A program made the translations under genes and the position numbers. Below, piece after piece: positions 33,931 through 46,260 of a stretch of 64,000 bases of DNA; position 1 is the stretch's first letter; the number at the start of each line of letters is the position of its first letter. Under the pieces are notes generated by a model. It was not told the DNA's origin. It made no database searches and worked only from the letters and a program-made list of their open reading frames with translations. The stretch comes from Nicotiana tabacum. Taxonomy: Eukaryota; Streptophyta; Magnoliopsida; Solanales; Solanaceae. The stretch covers positions 128,152,997 through 128,216,996 of the forward strand of contig NC_134097.1 of assembly GCF_000715075.1 (NCBI RefSeq), written 5' to 3'.

Positions 33931-35170
33931 ATGACTATAGGTCTTCGGCACTTCTGCATTTTACATCTATCATTAGGCAAACAATTATACGTTAAGTAAT
34001 AATAAGTTTCATTCTAGATACCATGTCTATAGGACTCCTGCACTTTTATAATTGTCTTAAAACCAACAATGCCTAGAAATCATGCCTATAGGAGTAACCA
34101 GTTGAATCTGATTCGTTTATTTCATCTATAAGTCTAAAATTAGTAGTAATGTCGTTTAATATCCGCAGAACTTATGTGTTTTCTACAATCAGTAAGCCTT
34201 CTTTAAAATCGAAGTAAGCACTGTTAGATATCATGCCTATAGGTCTCACTTAGGCAAACCATTAGGTAATTAATTAACTGCATCAGTCTTTGATAAATTA
34301 CAACCAGGGAAGGCTAATTCGAGACTACTCATCTGAGAAATATGTGATGAATCAGCCTATCCAACGCTTTAATTTAATTCAGACAATAACAGTACATGCA
34401 AGACATGCTAAACAATCTGTCTTTAAGTTGAGGAGGCCTGTTTGAGCCCGCTAATTATTACGTGTTCTCCCATACCTGCCTTATATGTTTTGATTGTCGT
34501 CCTAGAATTTTATCCTTTTAAAACTCTGAAAAGCCAAATTTCCCTTCCCTTTAGGACTAGTAGTCCCAAATGACTCCGGGACTGATAGGATTGGGGTGGG
34601 TACTAGCATGCAATAAGTAATGATACTATTCCGCGTTTAATACCCTAACGGGGTGGGAAACGGTAGATATGGATATGATGAGCGGTGTGCTAATACCACG
34701 TGTAACCCCTCTTTTGAGGAGTGATTACCGGGCATTGCATTGATGTGATCCATATTGTTTGTAAATCTAGGACCCCCTTTCTTTTTAACTTGTTTTATTG
34801 TCCGAACTATTTCCTTAAAATTTCTGCTTTCTTTATTCTCTTCAAACTTTCAATTTGCTTGTAATAATATGTGAAAATCCCCTTCTATTTGAGGTCTTTA
34901 ATTGCTTATTTCATTATGTGAAGTCACAATTGTAACATGGCCGGGAATCACACAAGTGGATCTTGAGGGGTGCCTAACACTTTCCCCTCGAGATAATTTC
35001 TTGCCCTTACCCAAACTCTGGTTCTTCAAACTCAAACCCTTCTTAGTGTCCTAATGCACTTAATCATTAGGTGGTGACTCTTCAAGTTCCAAAACCCAAT
35101 TCCCAAAATGGAACGAGTTGTCCTTCCAAATGTCACAAGCCCAATTTCGCAAGAAAAAGGGGGTGCGACA

Positions 35171-35891
35171 GCGTGGCGACTCTGTTGGGGATACTTCTTT
35201 TAGGCTTTTACCATCTCATGTTATTTGTGACTTTACTGCTTCTTTATTGCCTTTATTTAATGTCTTTATTTCTCTTCTATTACGAAACTGACTTGGCTCT
35301 TTGTTTCTTTTCTCTAATGCTTTCTTTTACCGCTTTCCTTCAATACTGTTGTAATTATGAGCAATTATTGTAATTATTACTTTATGAACGTGCAAATACA
35401 TGACAACTTGTAACTGCATATTCAATATCATATTCCACTCGTGCTAAATAAAATACCATAGCAACGCTTATAATGAGTGGTTGCGCCCTTCCGATATCGT
35501 TACCCCCTAAATTTGGCAAAGGCGTATTTGCGGTAAAACCAGTCGATCAACGGTGTAGTCGACGGTTTTGTGCCTTCTCCTCTTGAGTTGTCCGCTCAAG
35601 GGCACCAGTCTAATACCTTATAGAAACCCTACTCTGTTCAATTGTGCATGCATCACTGTCAAAACCTAGCCGAGTCAGCTATGTTGTCCACATAATGACT
35701 CTTTAAGATAGCCTTGTCCAAAGTCCACTGGGTTCCCTGGGAACCCAAACGGACGTTACCATATTCTGTGCATTTATTTGGAGAACTAAATACTGCTTAT
35801 GCTAATTATTGGTTTAAATAGCCGAGTCCGGCGGGGTAAGGGTCTAACACTTTGTTTTGCATAAATAAGGCACGAAGTCCCTAGATTTGGC
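35171..35891 (+). other. Leader of the Ogre-like element with Arg-tRNA-type PBS (35174-35191)
   Basis: TGGCGACTCTGTTGGGGA, three bases after the LTR, resembles the Ogre PBS complementary to an Arg tRNA. The next 700 bases are non-coding and lead to the ORF1 start. Nothing else is recognised here. Confidence 0.75.
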
Positions 35892-37451
35892 ATGGTCACC
35901 AACATCCACCCAAGGTTGCTAAGCTGGTGGGAGGATCTTCACTCCAGTGATCAGGATCTTGCCCGGAAATACCTAGGAAATTTGCCTTCTCTCCTGGAGG
36001 TCCAACCCAACAACAAAATCATAGAAGCTGCTACTCTGTTCTGGGACTGTGATAGGTCTATTTTTCGCTTCGGGGAGATTGAGATGACACCTCTATTCGA
36101 GGAAATAGAATGATTAGCTGGTATTCCGTGGGAGACTCTGGGTTTACTTATGCCGGAAAATTGCAAGGGTAGGGGTTTTCTCAAAATGATGGGACTAAAG
36201 AAAAACACAGACTTGACCTATTTGAAGGATTCCTACATCCCTTTCGACTATCTGTACGAAAGGTACGACCATAGTAAGTCCTACCGCACTTACCTAGTTA
36301 AATTCGCCCTCACCTCATTAGGGCATATCCATAGAAGGGTCTTTGTCTTTCTGTTCTGCTTCTTGGGGATGATAGTGTTTCCTATGAAGAAAGCGAGGAT
36401 TCATACTAGGCTAGTTATGGTCACTAAAACCTTAATGGAGGGAATTGGTGGGCAATCCTTTAGCATAGTGCCCATGATCGTTGCAGAAATGTACCGAGCC
36501 TTGGAAAAGTGTCAACAAGGAGCCTCACACTTCGAAGGCTACAACTTGCTACTCCAGCTTTGGCTCATGGAGCACCTCCAAAGGGGTGAATATCGGCAAG
36601 AGATTCAGCGGAGAGACTGGGAAGATCATATAGCCTTCCATCAACCAAGGCGAATGAACTACATGTCCGACATGTTTGCTCAGCCAGAAGATGCCAAAGG
36701 ATGGGTGGAGCTGTTTGAAAATCTGGCTGAGGATCAAATACAATGGATGTTCGAATGGTTCCCTACTGACGAGTTCATCGCCCGATCCAGGGACGCACCA
36801 TTTCTGATACTGATCGGTTTAAGAGGAACCTACCCTTATGTCCCCCTCCGGGTCATGAGACAGGCTGGTAGGAAGCAGGTTATACCAAGGGTCGACAAGA
36901 TGAGTCACTTCGGGGCTGATTTCCAAGATGATGACAGTCCTTATAAGTGCCAAGCTCAGCATATGTGGCATTGCAAGATCATCATGGAAAGAGATACTGT
37001 CGAGCCAGACAGATACCATGTTGGCTGCACCCCATACTATTCAGGATGGTTGGAGGGTAATCACAATGGTCTGGGCCAACTTGGGTTTGTTCGAGGTCAC
37101 AGGATCATCGATGAAAAGGCTGAAGCACAGGTCAAGTACAACCAATTGCGCAAGAGGATACGGGAATGTGAAAGTGAGCACCGGGAGATTCAAGAAGCCC
37201 ATCAAAAGTTGATTGAAGAATGGAAAGATATGGCTGTCAGTGCCAACAAGCGACTAGGGTATTTGGAGTGGGGTTTAGTGGAATTGGAAAGGAAGTTCAT
37301 CTAGAGGATTGAAAACTGGCAGAACGTTGAGGGAAACGAAGGAGGACACTTGGCTAGAGCCTATTTGTTGTTGGGACTACGTGAGCTGGTGAAGCTGTTC
37401 GATGGAGCTAAAGATGCCAAGTCTGGGGAAGGTCCTTCTGGGACCAAGTAG
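35892..37451 (+). pseudogene. Ogre ORF1 (DUF7745 / plant-mobile-domain-like protein)
   Basis: The frame opens at ATG 35892 (MVTNIHPRLLSWWEDL) and runs about 519 codons to TAG 37449-37451, with only two internal stops in the same frame: TGA 36111-36113 (Trp position) and TAG 37302-37304. Recognisable parts are the N-terminal WWEDL..ARKYLGNLPSLL region, a middle with HFEGYNLLLQLWLMEHL and FEWFPTDEFI, and a C-terminal Glu/Lys-rich coiled coil (YNQLRKRIRECESEHREIQE). Location upstream of gag and length fit Ogre ORF1. Its role is unknown. Reverting two substitutions would open the whole frame, so decay here is lighter than in gag-pol. Confidence 0.8.
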
Positions 37452-37862
37452 TTAGGAGTCTTTTCTTTTGCTTTAAAAATGTAATAAGGCCAACGGCCAT
37501 TAGTAACATTTTATTTTCTTCTATTAGTGTCGTTTTGGGATTCACCTTATTTTTTATCAATAAAATGAGGCATTTAGCATTATAAGTTCTCCAAATCAAC
37601 TTGTCGCTAGGCCTACCTAGGGCACAACAAGGCTCCCAAATTAGGACACGATTCATATTCTTGCACTATGTGTTTAAATATTGCAACGTTTTCTTCTCAT
37701 AATCCGCACTAACTTGATATATTTTTTGTTTTTACCTTTTGTTTATTCCCCTCCCCAAAGGTTAGTTCGTGAACTCTGGCATCGTCATCATACTCCACAA
37801 GATCTAAGGGCCCTCCACCTCCTCCTCCTCCGAGTCCTATCAGAAACAAGAACAAGGAAAAG
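37452..37862 (+). other. Spacer between ORF1 and gag
   Basis: About 400 bases with no conserved ORF. The last ~70 bases are open in the gag frame (a proline-rich run before the ATG at 37863), so gag may begin upstream. Confidence 0.6.
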
Positions 37863-39652
37863 ATGGAAGATTTGAGCAACATCAGAAAGGAGAACTCAGT
37901 TGAAAGGGTAGAGGTTCCTCAGGGTATTCAGGTTTCCAAGGAAAGTGCCTCCCAGCTCGAACAAAAGTTATTGAAGTTTCAGGAAGAACTGGACCAAGTT
38001 CGGAACTTGGCGAACTTGTCATTTTCCCTCACTACCCCAAATGTCAACTTTTCCAACACTCAAAAACCCACACCTCCACAAAGCATCCCGAAACCACAAA
38101 ACCAACCCGCTCCCCATCACCACTGCAACACATGTCACACTTTAGACATCACCCCACTGTTCATTCCTGAACCACTAAACTCCACAAATGATCATCCCCA
38201 CAACACCCCCATCTATGTGTAAACCACACCACACTATACTCAACCTATTTCAAGCATACCGGAGTCTGACTCTCTTACTAGGAATCTGGTCGCAGAACTC
38301 AAGAAGCTGACTAGCCGAGTTCAGGGTGTCGAAGGAAGCAAGGGGATTGAGGGACTGAATTACGAGGACCTTTGCATTCAGCCAGATGTCGAACTTCTTG
38401 AGGGGTACAAAACCTCCCATGTTCGATATGTTTGATAGCACAGGGGATCCCAGAGTCCATCTGAGGACGTACTGCGACAAGCTGGTCGGAGTAGGAAGGG
38501 ATGAAAAGATTCGCATAAAACTCTTTATGAGAAGCCCGAAAGGAGATGCTTTGTCTTGGTACATCAACCAAGACCCTAAGAAGTGGTCAAATTGGGTAAG
38601 TATGACGTCCGATTTTATGGACAGGTTCAGATTCAACGCGGAAAATGCACCATACGTGTTCTACATCCAGAACTTAAAGAAGAAACCCTCGGAGACATTC
38701 CGCGAGTATGCTACCCGTTGGAGAACAGAAGCTGCTAAGGTCAGACTGGCTTTTGAAGAAGAACAAATGAACAGGTTTTTCGTCCGAGCTCAAGACCCAC
38801 AGTACTATGAAAGGTTAATGCTGATTGAAAGCCAGAAATTTTCCGACATCATCAAGCTAGGGGAAAAGATCGAGGAAGGTATCAAAAGCGGTATGATCAC
38901 TAACTTTGAAGCTTTGCAGGCCACCAATAAGGCTCTACAGTCTGGTGGCACGTCCAAGAAAAGGGACGTGAGCGCCGTGATGGTTGCACAAAGAACAAAA
39001 AATCCCCAATTGAATACCAAACCTACCCAATACCTCCACTCACATATCAACCTACCCCAAATTACCCAGCACCCACTCACATAGTTACCAATTGACTCTG
39101 CCTCCCACATATCATCCCACTTCACCCAGATATTCCTAACCCGCACATGTCTATCAAGCCTACAATACTCAACCATCTTACTATCAACCACCTCCCACTC
39201 ATCAAAACTTTCCTATACCCCGACTAAACTTCGACCTCAGACCCCCCAAACAGTATACCGCCATTGCCGAACCTGTCGACCAATTGTATGAAAGGCTTAA
39301 AGCTGCTGGTTACATCACCCTCATCCCTGCCATAAACCCCGAAAACCATTCCCAATGGGTCAAACCAAACAAAACTTGTGCATACCATTCCGACATGAAG
39401 GGGCATACCATTGATGAGTGCCACTCTCTGAAGGATAAGATCCAAGCTTTGATTGACAGCAAGATCATCATAGTAAAGGAGCCAGCTCTAAATGTCCGCA
39501 ACAACCCTCTGCCTGACCACAAGGGTGGGGGCGTTCAAATGATTGAGATAGAGGACGATTGGGACCCCAAAGGGTCGATCGGATTGATCGCTGAAGGTGA
39601 CGAGCCAAAGGAACCAACGGTCACACTTAATCCGATTGTGGTCCAGATCTAG
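37863..39652 (+). pseudogene. gag of the Ogre-like element
   Basis: The first frame (37863-38222) has an N-terminal helical segment (ASQLEQKLLKFQEELDQVRN) and a Pro/His-rich tail, ending at TAA 38220-38222 (Gln position). After a frameshift near 38410 the gag core reads MFDMFDSTGDPRVHLRTYCD, WYINQDPKKWSNWVSM and FREYATRWRTEAAKV (38386-39084). A further frame (39284-39652) carries a zinc-knuckle variant C-x2-H-x5-H-x4-C (CAYHSDMKGHTIDEC), usual for Tat gag. At least two frameshifts and one stop inactivate it. Confidence 0.85.
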
Positions 39653-39775
39653 CCTTCTGAAAATGCTGAAGTAGACATGTCCATACCACTTGAGTTTGAA
39701 GCACCTTCTTCTACAAAGACGTCATGACCTATTGAGGTCGAGTTTGGGTCTCCAAAGACACATGTACCATTCTAA

Positions 39776-41201
39776 ATGGCTGTGTTACTATCTAAGGCAA
39801 AGGTGCCCATTACGGTGGACATGACAGCCGTAACACCGTTCCATACGAAGGTCATACCATGGGATTACACCGCCGAGGCAAGAAGGAAAGGGAAAACCAA
39901 ATCTGGAAAAGCAATTGCAGCACAGGGTATGATAAGAACCGGCAGGGTTTATACCTCAGAACACCTAGCCGAGTCTAGTAAGCAGGCCTCTAGACGACCA
40001 ACCATCACTGAAACTGGGCCTAATGATCTCTGGAGGAAGATACAAACCAAAGAGTATTCGGTCATTGATCAGTTGAACAAAACGTCAGCCCAGATCTCTA
40101 TCTTAGCTCTGCTATAAAGCTTTGACGCACATAAGAATGCCTTATTGAAGGTGCTGAGCGAGGCATATGTACCCAGCAACATAACTGGAGGAGAAATGGA
40201 AAACATGGTGGGGTAAATATTGGAGAGTCACAAAATCACTTTCCACGAAGATGAGCTGCCACATGAAGGGCTAAGACATAACAACGCCTTGCACATCACT
40301 GTGCAGTGCAAAGATCATTTCATCACCAAAGTCCTGATTGACGGAGGGCCATCCTCAATATTTGTCCATTGGTGACTCTCAGAACATTGGGAAAGAGCCT
40401 GCATGAGATCAAGGATGGAACCATCAATGTCAAAGCTTTCGATGGATCCCAAAGGTCCACTATTGGGGAAATCAGTTTGTGTCTGCAAATGGGACTGACT
40501 TGGTTCGACGTTGATTTTCAAGTGATAGACGTCCCAACATCTTACAACTTGCTATTGGGACGGCCCTGGATCCATGCCGCTGGGGCTGTGGCATCAACCC
40601 TACATCAAGAAGTGAAATTCGATTGGAATCACCAAGAGGTAGTTATTCACGGTGACGGTAACAATCCCATATACAGTCGCCAGACCATCCCAGCAATCGG
40701 GGGAAGAAGGAAGATAGGCGGAGAAACCTACCATCACATTGAGCGAGTCAATTCTGTGGACAAGGACAAATGGTGGGATAGCAAAATTGAAAGTATACTA
40801 AATTGGTGTGGATACGAACCTGGCAAGGAACTTGGCAAGAATCTCCAAGGAATCGCTAAGCCTATCAAGTTGAAGAAACATGGTACAACTTTCGGTTTGG
40901 GATATGAATACACTTGGGAGGAATTCAACCACTGGTCGCCACCATGGCGCAGTTCCTACTACCCACTGGAGCATCCAATACCTCGCTTGGAACAGACTTT
41001 CCAGCCCGCCAATGTCATATATAGGTTGGGAGAAGAGGAAGCACTGACGGCGATGAGGAATTTGTTTTTGGAAGACGATAATATGGATTGTTCTGTCATT
41101 TTCGAGGAGGGGGAGGAAAGCCCTTCTATACAAGCTATGAGCCGAGGAGCATGCCTCAACAATTGGTCCATCAGAACCACCAGGGCCCGGAAAGCTTCGG
41201 G
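39776..41201 (+). pseudogene. Ogre protease region with G-patch domain
   Basis: The frame 39776-40117 is the gag-pro linker (VIPWDYTAEARRKGK, RTGRVYTSEHL, ISILALL), ending at a TAA (Gln position), with a second TAA at 40213. The retropepsin catalytic motif LIDGG lies near 40340, then a frameshift. The frame 40369-41205 contains FQVIDVPTSYNLLLGRPWIH and, downstream, GYEPGKELGKNLQGIAKP followed by GLGYEYTWEEF, a G-patch-like RNA-binding module attached to the protease, as also known in some retroviral proteases. The protease exon is predicted to end at 41201 at a GT donor just before its stop. Confidence 0.83.
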
Positions 41202-41387
41202 GTAGCAAGGCTGAACAAAGCACTATGCATTATCTTTATTTTTTTCGCTAATTGACTTTCTTTCCGCATTTTTAATATTGAAATAAGAGCTCCAATGTTC
41301 AAAACAATTATAAAAATTTATCAAAGCATTTCAGTTTCTTATAAATCTTGCTCTTATTACTTTTTATCGTTTACTTTATTCATGCAG
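41202..41387 (+). other. Predicted intron between protease and RT of the Ogre-like element
   Basis: GTAGCAAGG follows the exon end at 41201, and the acceptor TTTACTTTATTCATGCAG ends at 41387. The 186-bp segment is AT-rich and contains the protease stop (TAG 41203-41205). Joining 41201 to 41388 completes a split codon (phase 2) and enters the RT-side frame, open from 41389 to 41664. A functional intron at this position is established for Ogre elements; splicing of this copy is inferred. Confidence 0.75.
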
Positions 41388-41388
41388 T

Positions 41389-42960
41389 ATTACTATTACT
41401 TATCTTGATGAACCAATGATTATGACGTGCGACGAGGCAACGCAACAAACGGATATGGACTCAAAAGAAGATGATATACCAAAAGAGGTTGTTAAAGAGG
41501 TTGAGGATTTTGAGAACAGGCATAAGTCTAACCTGGACAAAACTGAGATTGTCAACCTGGAAAATGCAGAAAATGTCAAAGAAACACGAATCAGCGTTCA
41601 TCTATCACCATCAGAAAAGAAAGAGTACACGGAATTTCTAAAGGAATATGAAGACATATTCGCCTAGTCTTATGATGACATGACTGGTCTCAGTACATCT
41701 ATTGTAGCTCACAAACTGCCAACGTCCACTAGTAAAATAGAAGCTCAGGAAGTTCAAACCTAACATGAGTTTGAAAATCAAGGAAGAAGTTACCAAGCAA
41801 GTCAAAGCCAAGGTTCTCAGGGTAGTAGAGTATCCAACATGGTTAGCCAATATTGTGCCAGTGCCGAAGAAGGAAGGGAAGCTTAGAGTCTGTGTCGACT
41901 ACCGGGATCTCAACCGGGCCAGTCTGAAAGATGACTTCTCCTTACCGAACATACACATTCTAATTGACAACTGCGCCAAGCATGAACTGCAGACGTTCGT
42001 TGATTGTTTTGCTGGGTATCATCAGATATGGATGGATGAGGAAGACGCGAAGAAAATGGCTTTCATTACGCCGTGGGGGATGTATTGTTACAAGATGATG
42101 CCATTTGGGTTAAAGAATGCTGGGGCCACTTACATGAGGGTCATGACTACTATTTTCCATGACATGATACACAAAGAGATCGAGGTATATGTAGACGACG
42201 TCATCATTAAATCCAAGAGAACCAATGACCACATGGAAGATCTGAGGAAGTTCTTCAACAGACTAAGAAGGTACAACTTGAAGCTGAATCTCGCCAAATG
42301 CGCATTCGGGGTTCCTGCCGAAAAACTACTTGGGTTCATTGTGGGTCGTCGAGGAATAGAACTGGATCCGTCAAAGGTCAAAGCCATCCAAGAATTTCCA
42401 CCACCGAAGTACAAGAAAGAGGTTATGATTTTCTTGGGAAGGCTTAACTACATCAGCCGGTTCATAGCTCAATCCACTGTCATTTGTGAGCCAATCTTTA
42501 AGATGTTGAAGAAGGACGCCGCTACCAAATGGACTGATGATTGTCAGAAAGCCTTTGACAGAATCAAGGAATACCTGTCAACGCCGCCAGTTTTGGTCCC
42601 TCCCGAGTCGGATAGACCTCTATTACTCTACCTTACAGTATTGGATGGAGCTTTCGGTTGTGTTTTGGGGCAGCGTGATAAAACGGGAAGAAAGGAGCAG
42701 GCCATCTATTATCTCAGCAAGAAGTTCACCCCGTACGAGGCCCGATATTCTCTATTGGAACGCACCTGTTGTGCCCTGACTTTGGGTAGCTCAAAAGTTG
42801 AGGCACTATTTCTGTGCCTATACTACTTATCTCATATCAAGAATGGATCCTTTGATGTATATCTTTCAGAAGCCCATGCCCACTGGCAAGCTAGCCAAGT
42901 GGCAAATCCTGGTGAGTGAATTCGACACTGTTTACGTGACTTAGAAGGCAATCAAAGGAC
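41389..42960 (+). pseudogene. Reverse transcriptase and first RNase H of the Ogre-like element
   Basis: The exon after the intron reads YLDEPMIMTCDEATQQ to KEYEDIFA, with a TAG at 41665 (Trp position). After a frameshift and TAG at 41738, the long frame 41765-42919 gives RT motifs: VRVVEYPTWLANIVPVPKK-type start, VCVDYRDLNRASLKDDFSL, MMPFGLKNAGATYMR, and EVYVDDVIIKSK with the catalytic YVDD. RNase H follows (LLLYLTVLDGAFGCVLGQ, EQAIYYLSKKFTPYE). A frameshift near 42785 and TAG at 42942 (Gln position) end it. Reverse transcription would need all of these repaired. Confidence 0.87.
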
Positions 42961-43628
42961 AAGCACTAGCAGATCATCTTGCTGAAAATCCCGTGGATGG
43001 AGAATACGAGCCTCTAAAGACGTATTTTCTCGATGAAGAGGTATCTTTAATAGGGGAAGATATTGCAGAACCCTATGACGGTTGGAGAATGTTTTTTGAT
43101 AGAGCAGCAAACTTCAAAGGAATTGGCATAGGAGCGGTCCTAGTATCAGAAATCGGCCAGCATTATTCGGTGTCTGCCAAGCTCAGGTTCCCGTGCACTA
43201 ACAACATGGCCGAGTATGAAGCCTGCATCTTAGGGATCAAGAGGGACATTGACATGAACATTTAGGAATTGCTAGTGATCGGAGATTCAGACCTGCTTAT
43301 ACATCATGTCCTAAAAGAATGGGCAACCAAGAACTCCAAGATACTCCCTTATCTGCATCATGTACAGAAATTGAGGAAAAGGTTCACAAAGACAGAGTTC
43401 CAACATGTTGCCAGAGTTCAGAATGAATTTGCTGATGCATTGGCTACCCTATCATCCATGATACAGTACCCAGACCAGAACTTCATTGATCCTATTCCGA
43501 TAAAGATTTATGATCAGCCAGCTTACTACACTCATGTAGAAGAAGAAGCGGACGGAAAACCTTGGTTTCATGATATAAAGAAATATTTGACGAAAGGAGA
43601 ATATCCAGAACTCGTAGATCCTACTTAG
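42961..43628 (+). pseudogene. Second (archaeal-type) RNase H of the Ogre-like element
   Basis: FDRAANFKGIGIGAVLVSE supplies the first Asp (Gly after it replaced by Arg), NNMAEYEACILG the Glu, IGDSDLLI the second Asp and NEFADALATL the last Asp. A second RNase H after the retroviral one is characteristic of the Tat lineage. One TAG (43263-43265, Gln position) splits it, and a TAG at 43626-43628 separates it from integrase; the frame is otherwise continuous. Confidence 0.82.
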
Positions 43629-44807
43629 AAACGCACACTTCGGAGATTATCTAACAACTTCTTTCATAGCGGAGGAACCCTGTATAGGAGAACTCCTGAT
43701 TTGGGATTACTAAGGTGTGTCGACGCAAAGGAAGCCTCCATGCTATTGGAGGAAATTCATGCAGGGACCTGCTGTACGCATATGAACGGCTTTGTCTTAG
43801 CCAAGAAAATACTCTGAGCTGGTTATTTTTGGATGACTACGGAAACGGACTGCATCCAGTATGTCCGAAAATGCCATCGCTGTCAGATACATGCAGACAT
43901 GATAAAAGTGCCTCCAAACGAACTTACGGCAACAAGCTCGCCATGGCCGTTCGCCGCTTGGGGAATGGATGTTATCGGACCTATCGAGCCTGCCACATCA
44001 AACGGGAACAGGTTCATTCTAGTGGCAATTGATTATTTCACCAAATGGGTTGAAGCAGCATCGTACAAAGCAGTGACTAAGAAAGTGGTAGCAGATTTTG
44101 TCCGCGACCGCATTGTTTGTCGGTTCAGAATTCCGTAGTCAATCATCACTGATAATGGTTCCAATCTCAACAGCGACCTGATGAAAGCCATGTGTGAAAC
44201 CTTCAAGATCAAACACAAGAATTCTACAGCTTACAAACCTCAGATGAACGGAGCGGTAGAAGCCGCCAATAAGAATATCAAAAAGATATTGAGGAAGATG
44301 ATAGAAAAGCATAAGCAGTGGCATGAGAATTTATCATTTGCCTTGTTGAGATATCGTACCACAGTCCGCACATCAACCGGGGCAACCCCCTATATGTTGG
44401 TTTATGGTACAGAAGCAGTCATTCCCGCCGAGGTAGAAATTCCTTCCTTAAGGATCATACATGAAGCAGAGCTTGACGACGCAGAATGGGTAAAGAGTCG
44501 TTACGAGCAACTAGCTCTTATAGATGGAAAGAGAATGAATGCAGTTTGCCACGGTCAGCTCTATCAGAACAGAATGTCCAGAGCCTTCAACAAAAGAGTC
44601 AAGCCGAGATAATTCGCACTGGGGCAGCTGGTGTTAAAGAAAAAATTTTCGCATCAAGAGGAAGCCAAAGGGAAATTCTCTCCCAACTGGCAGGGTCCGT
44701 ACATGGTTCACCAGGTTCTGACAGGAGGAACCCTCATACTTACAGAAATGGACGGAGAAGTTTGGCCAAAGCCGATCAATTTAGACGCAGATACTATATG
44801 TATGTAA
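43629..44807 (+). pseudogene. Integrase of the Ogre-like element
   Basis: The HHCC zinc site is readable (LEEIHAG, THMNGFVLAKK, KCHRCQIHADM) across a TGA near 43815. The core reads WGMDVIGPIEPA (Asp 1), SIITDNGSNLNSDL (Asp 2) and MNGAVEAANKNIKKI (Glu), with a TAG at 44136-44138 just before the second block. C-terminal PATPYMLVYGTEAV-type sequence is followed by a TAA at 44610 (Gln position), then a GPY/F module (NWQGPYMV) and the natural stop at 44805-44807. Catalytic DDE residues are all present; only stop codons break the frame. Confidence 0.86.
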
Positions 44808-44908
44808 TTTGAACTACGCCTGACCTGATTCCCGTTTAAGAGGGGATACGTAGGAAGCCCTATGGGTTTGGTCATAATTCAATAAAATTTTCATCTCCCC
44901 CCGCTATT

Positions 44909-45414
<506 letters not shown>

Positions 45415-45819
45415 CTATTCTTAATTATGTATTTATTGTCATATTTCTTTACTAAATCATGCATGTCTGTTACCAAAATTGCTTCGTTTAGCAACGCTAC
45501 CCCAATGATACGCCCAATATCATCGGAACGGAGCCGAGCAGGTCAAGCAGAGCCAGTGGGAATATGAACTAACCTCCCCTCTTTACAAAATTCACGATTT
45601 TTCTTTGAATGCAGGCACTTGAGTTGCAAAATCATCAAATATACTATACACTCACGAGAGTCACATTGCTCAGGAATATAACTCTCAGAACCGTTGCACT
45701 TACTCACAGATGTTATCCGCACACAGTGCTCCCAGCAGACACAGTATCCCCAACAGTCGCAATATCTCGATCCGCTATCAGCTAAGAAAATTCTATCATC
45801 ATTTTGCCCTTTACTCCTT

Positions 45820-46260
45820 GTATAAGGCTACCTTTCTGCCTTCCGAGACTAAGCATTGACTCTATCTGCATTTCCTGCACTGCATAAGACTACCTTTCTG
45901 CCTTCCGAGACTAAGCATTGTCTCTATCTATATTTCTGCATTGCATAAGGCTACCTTTCTGCCTTTCGAGGTTAAGCTCTACCTCCATCTGCATTCCTGC
46001 ATTGCATAAGGCTACCTTTCTGCCTTTCGAGGTTAAGCTCTACCTCCATCTGCATTCCTGTATTGAATAAGGTTACCTTTCTGCCTTCTGAGGTTAAGCT
46101 CTACCTCCATCTGCATTTCCCTGCATTGCATAAGGCTACCTTTCTGCCTTCCGAGACTAAGCAGTGTCTCCATCTCGCATTGCTCTGTATTGCTTAAGGC
46201 TACTGTTCTGCCTTCCGAGACTAAGCTCTGTCTCCATCCTGCATGGCTGAAATATCGCAA
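45820..46260 (+). repeat. 61-64-bp tandem repeat, about seven copies, in the Ogre 3' region
   Basis: CTACCTTTCTGCC-type starts occur at 45828, 45890, 45951, 46012, 46073, 46136 and 46200. Each unit continues TTYCGAGRYTAAGC, CTCCATCTGCAT and TGCATTGCATAAGG. The inner four units are closest to each other. Confidence 0.9.

Larger units (their letters stand above)
30430..35170 (+). repeat. 5' LTR of the Ogre-like element
   Basis: 4741 bp aligned throughout with 46969-51700. Contains a TATA box at 32734, a 42/84-bp repeat array near 33690-33930 and the terminal AAAAAGGGGGTGCGACA. Confidence 0.92.

Noticed and set aside
33624..33995. Repeat-encoded ORF (and its twin at 50164-50535) as a protein gene
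   Set aside because: Open only because the 42-bp repeat is divisible by three; it lies within the Ogre LTRs and lacks homology-like features.
41765..42919. RT as an endogenous pararetrovirus
   Set aside because: LTRs, PBS, integrase and target duplication define an LTR retrotransposon; no movement-protein motif was seen.
45820..46260. CRISPR-like array
   Set aside because: Head-to-tail tandem repeats without unique spacers, in a plant retroelement.
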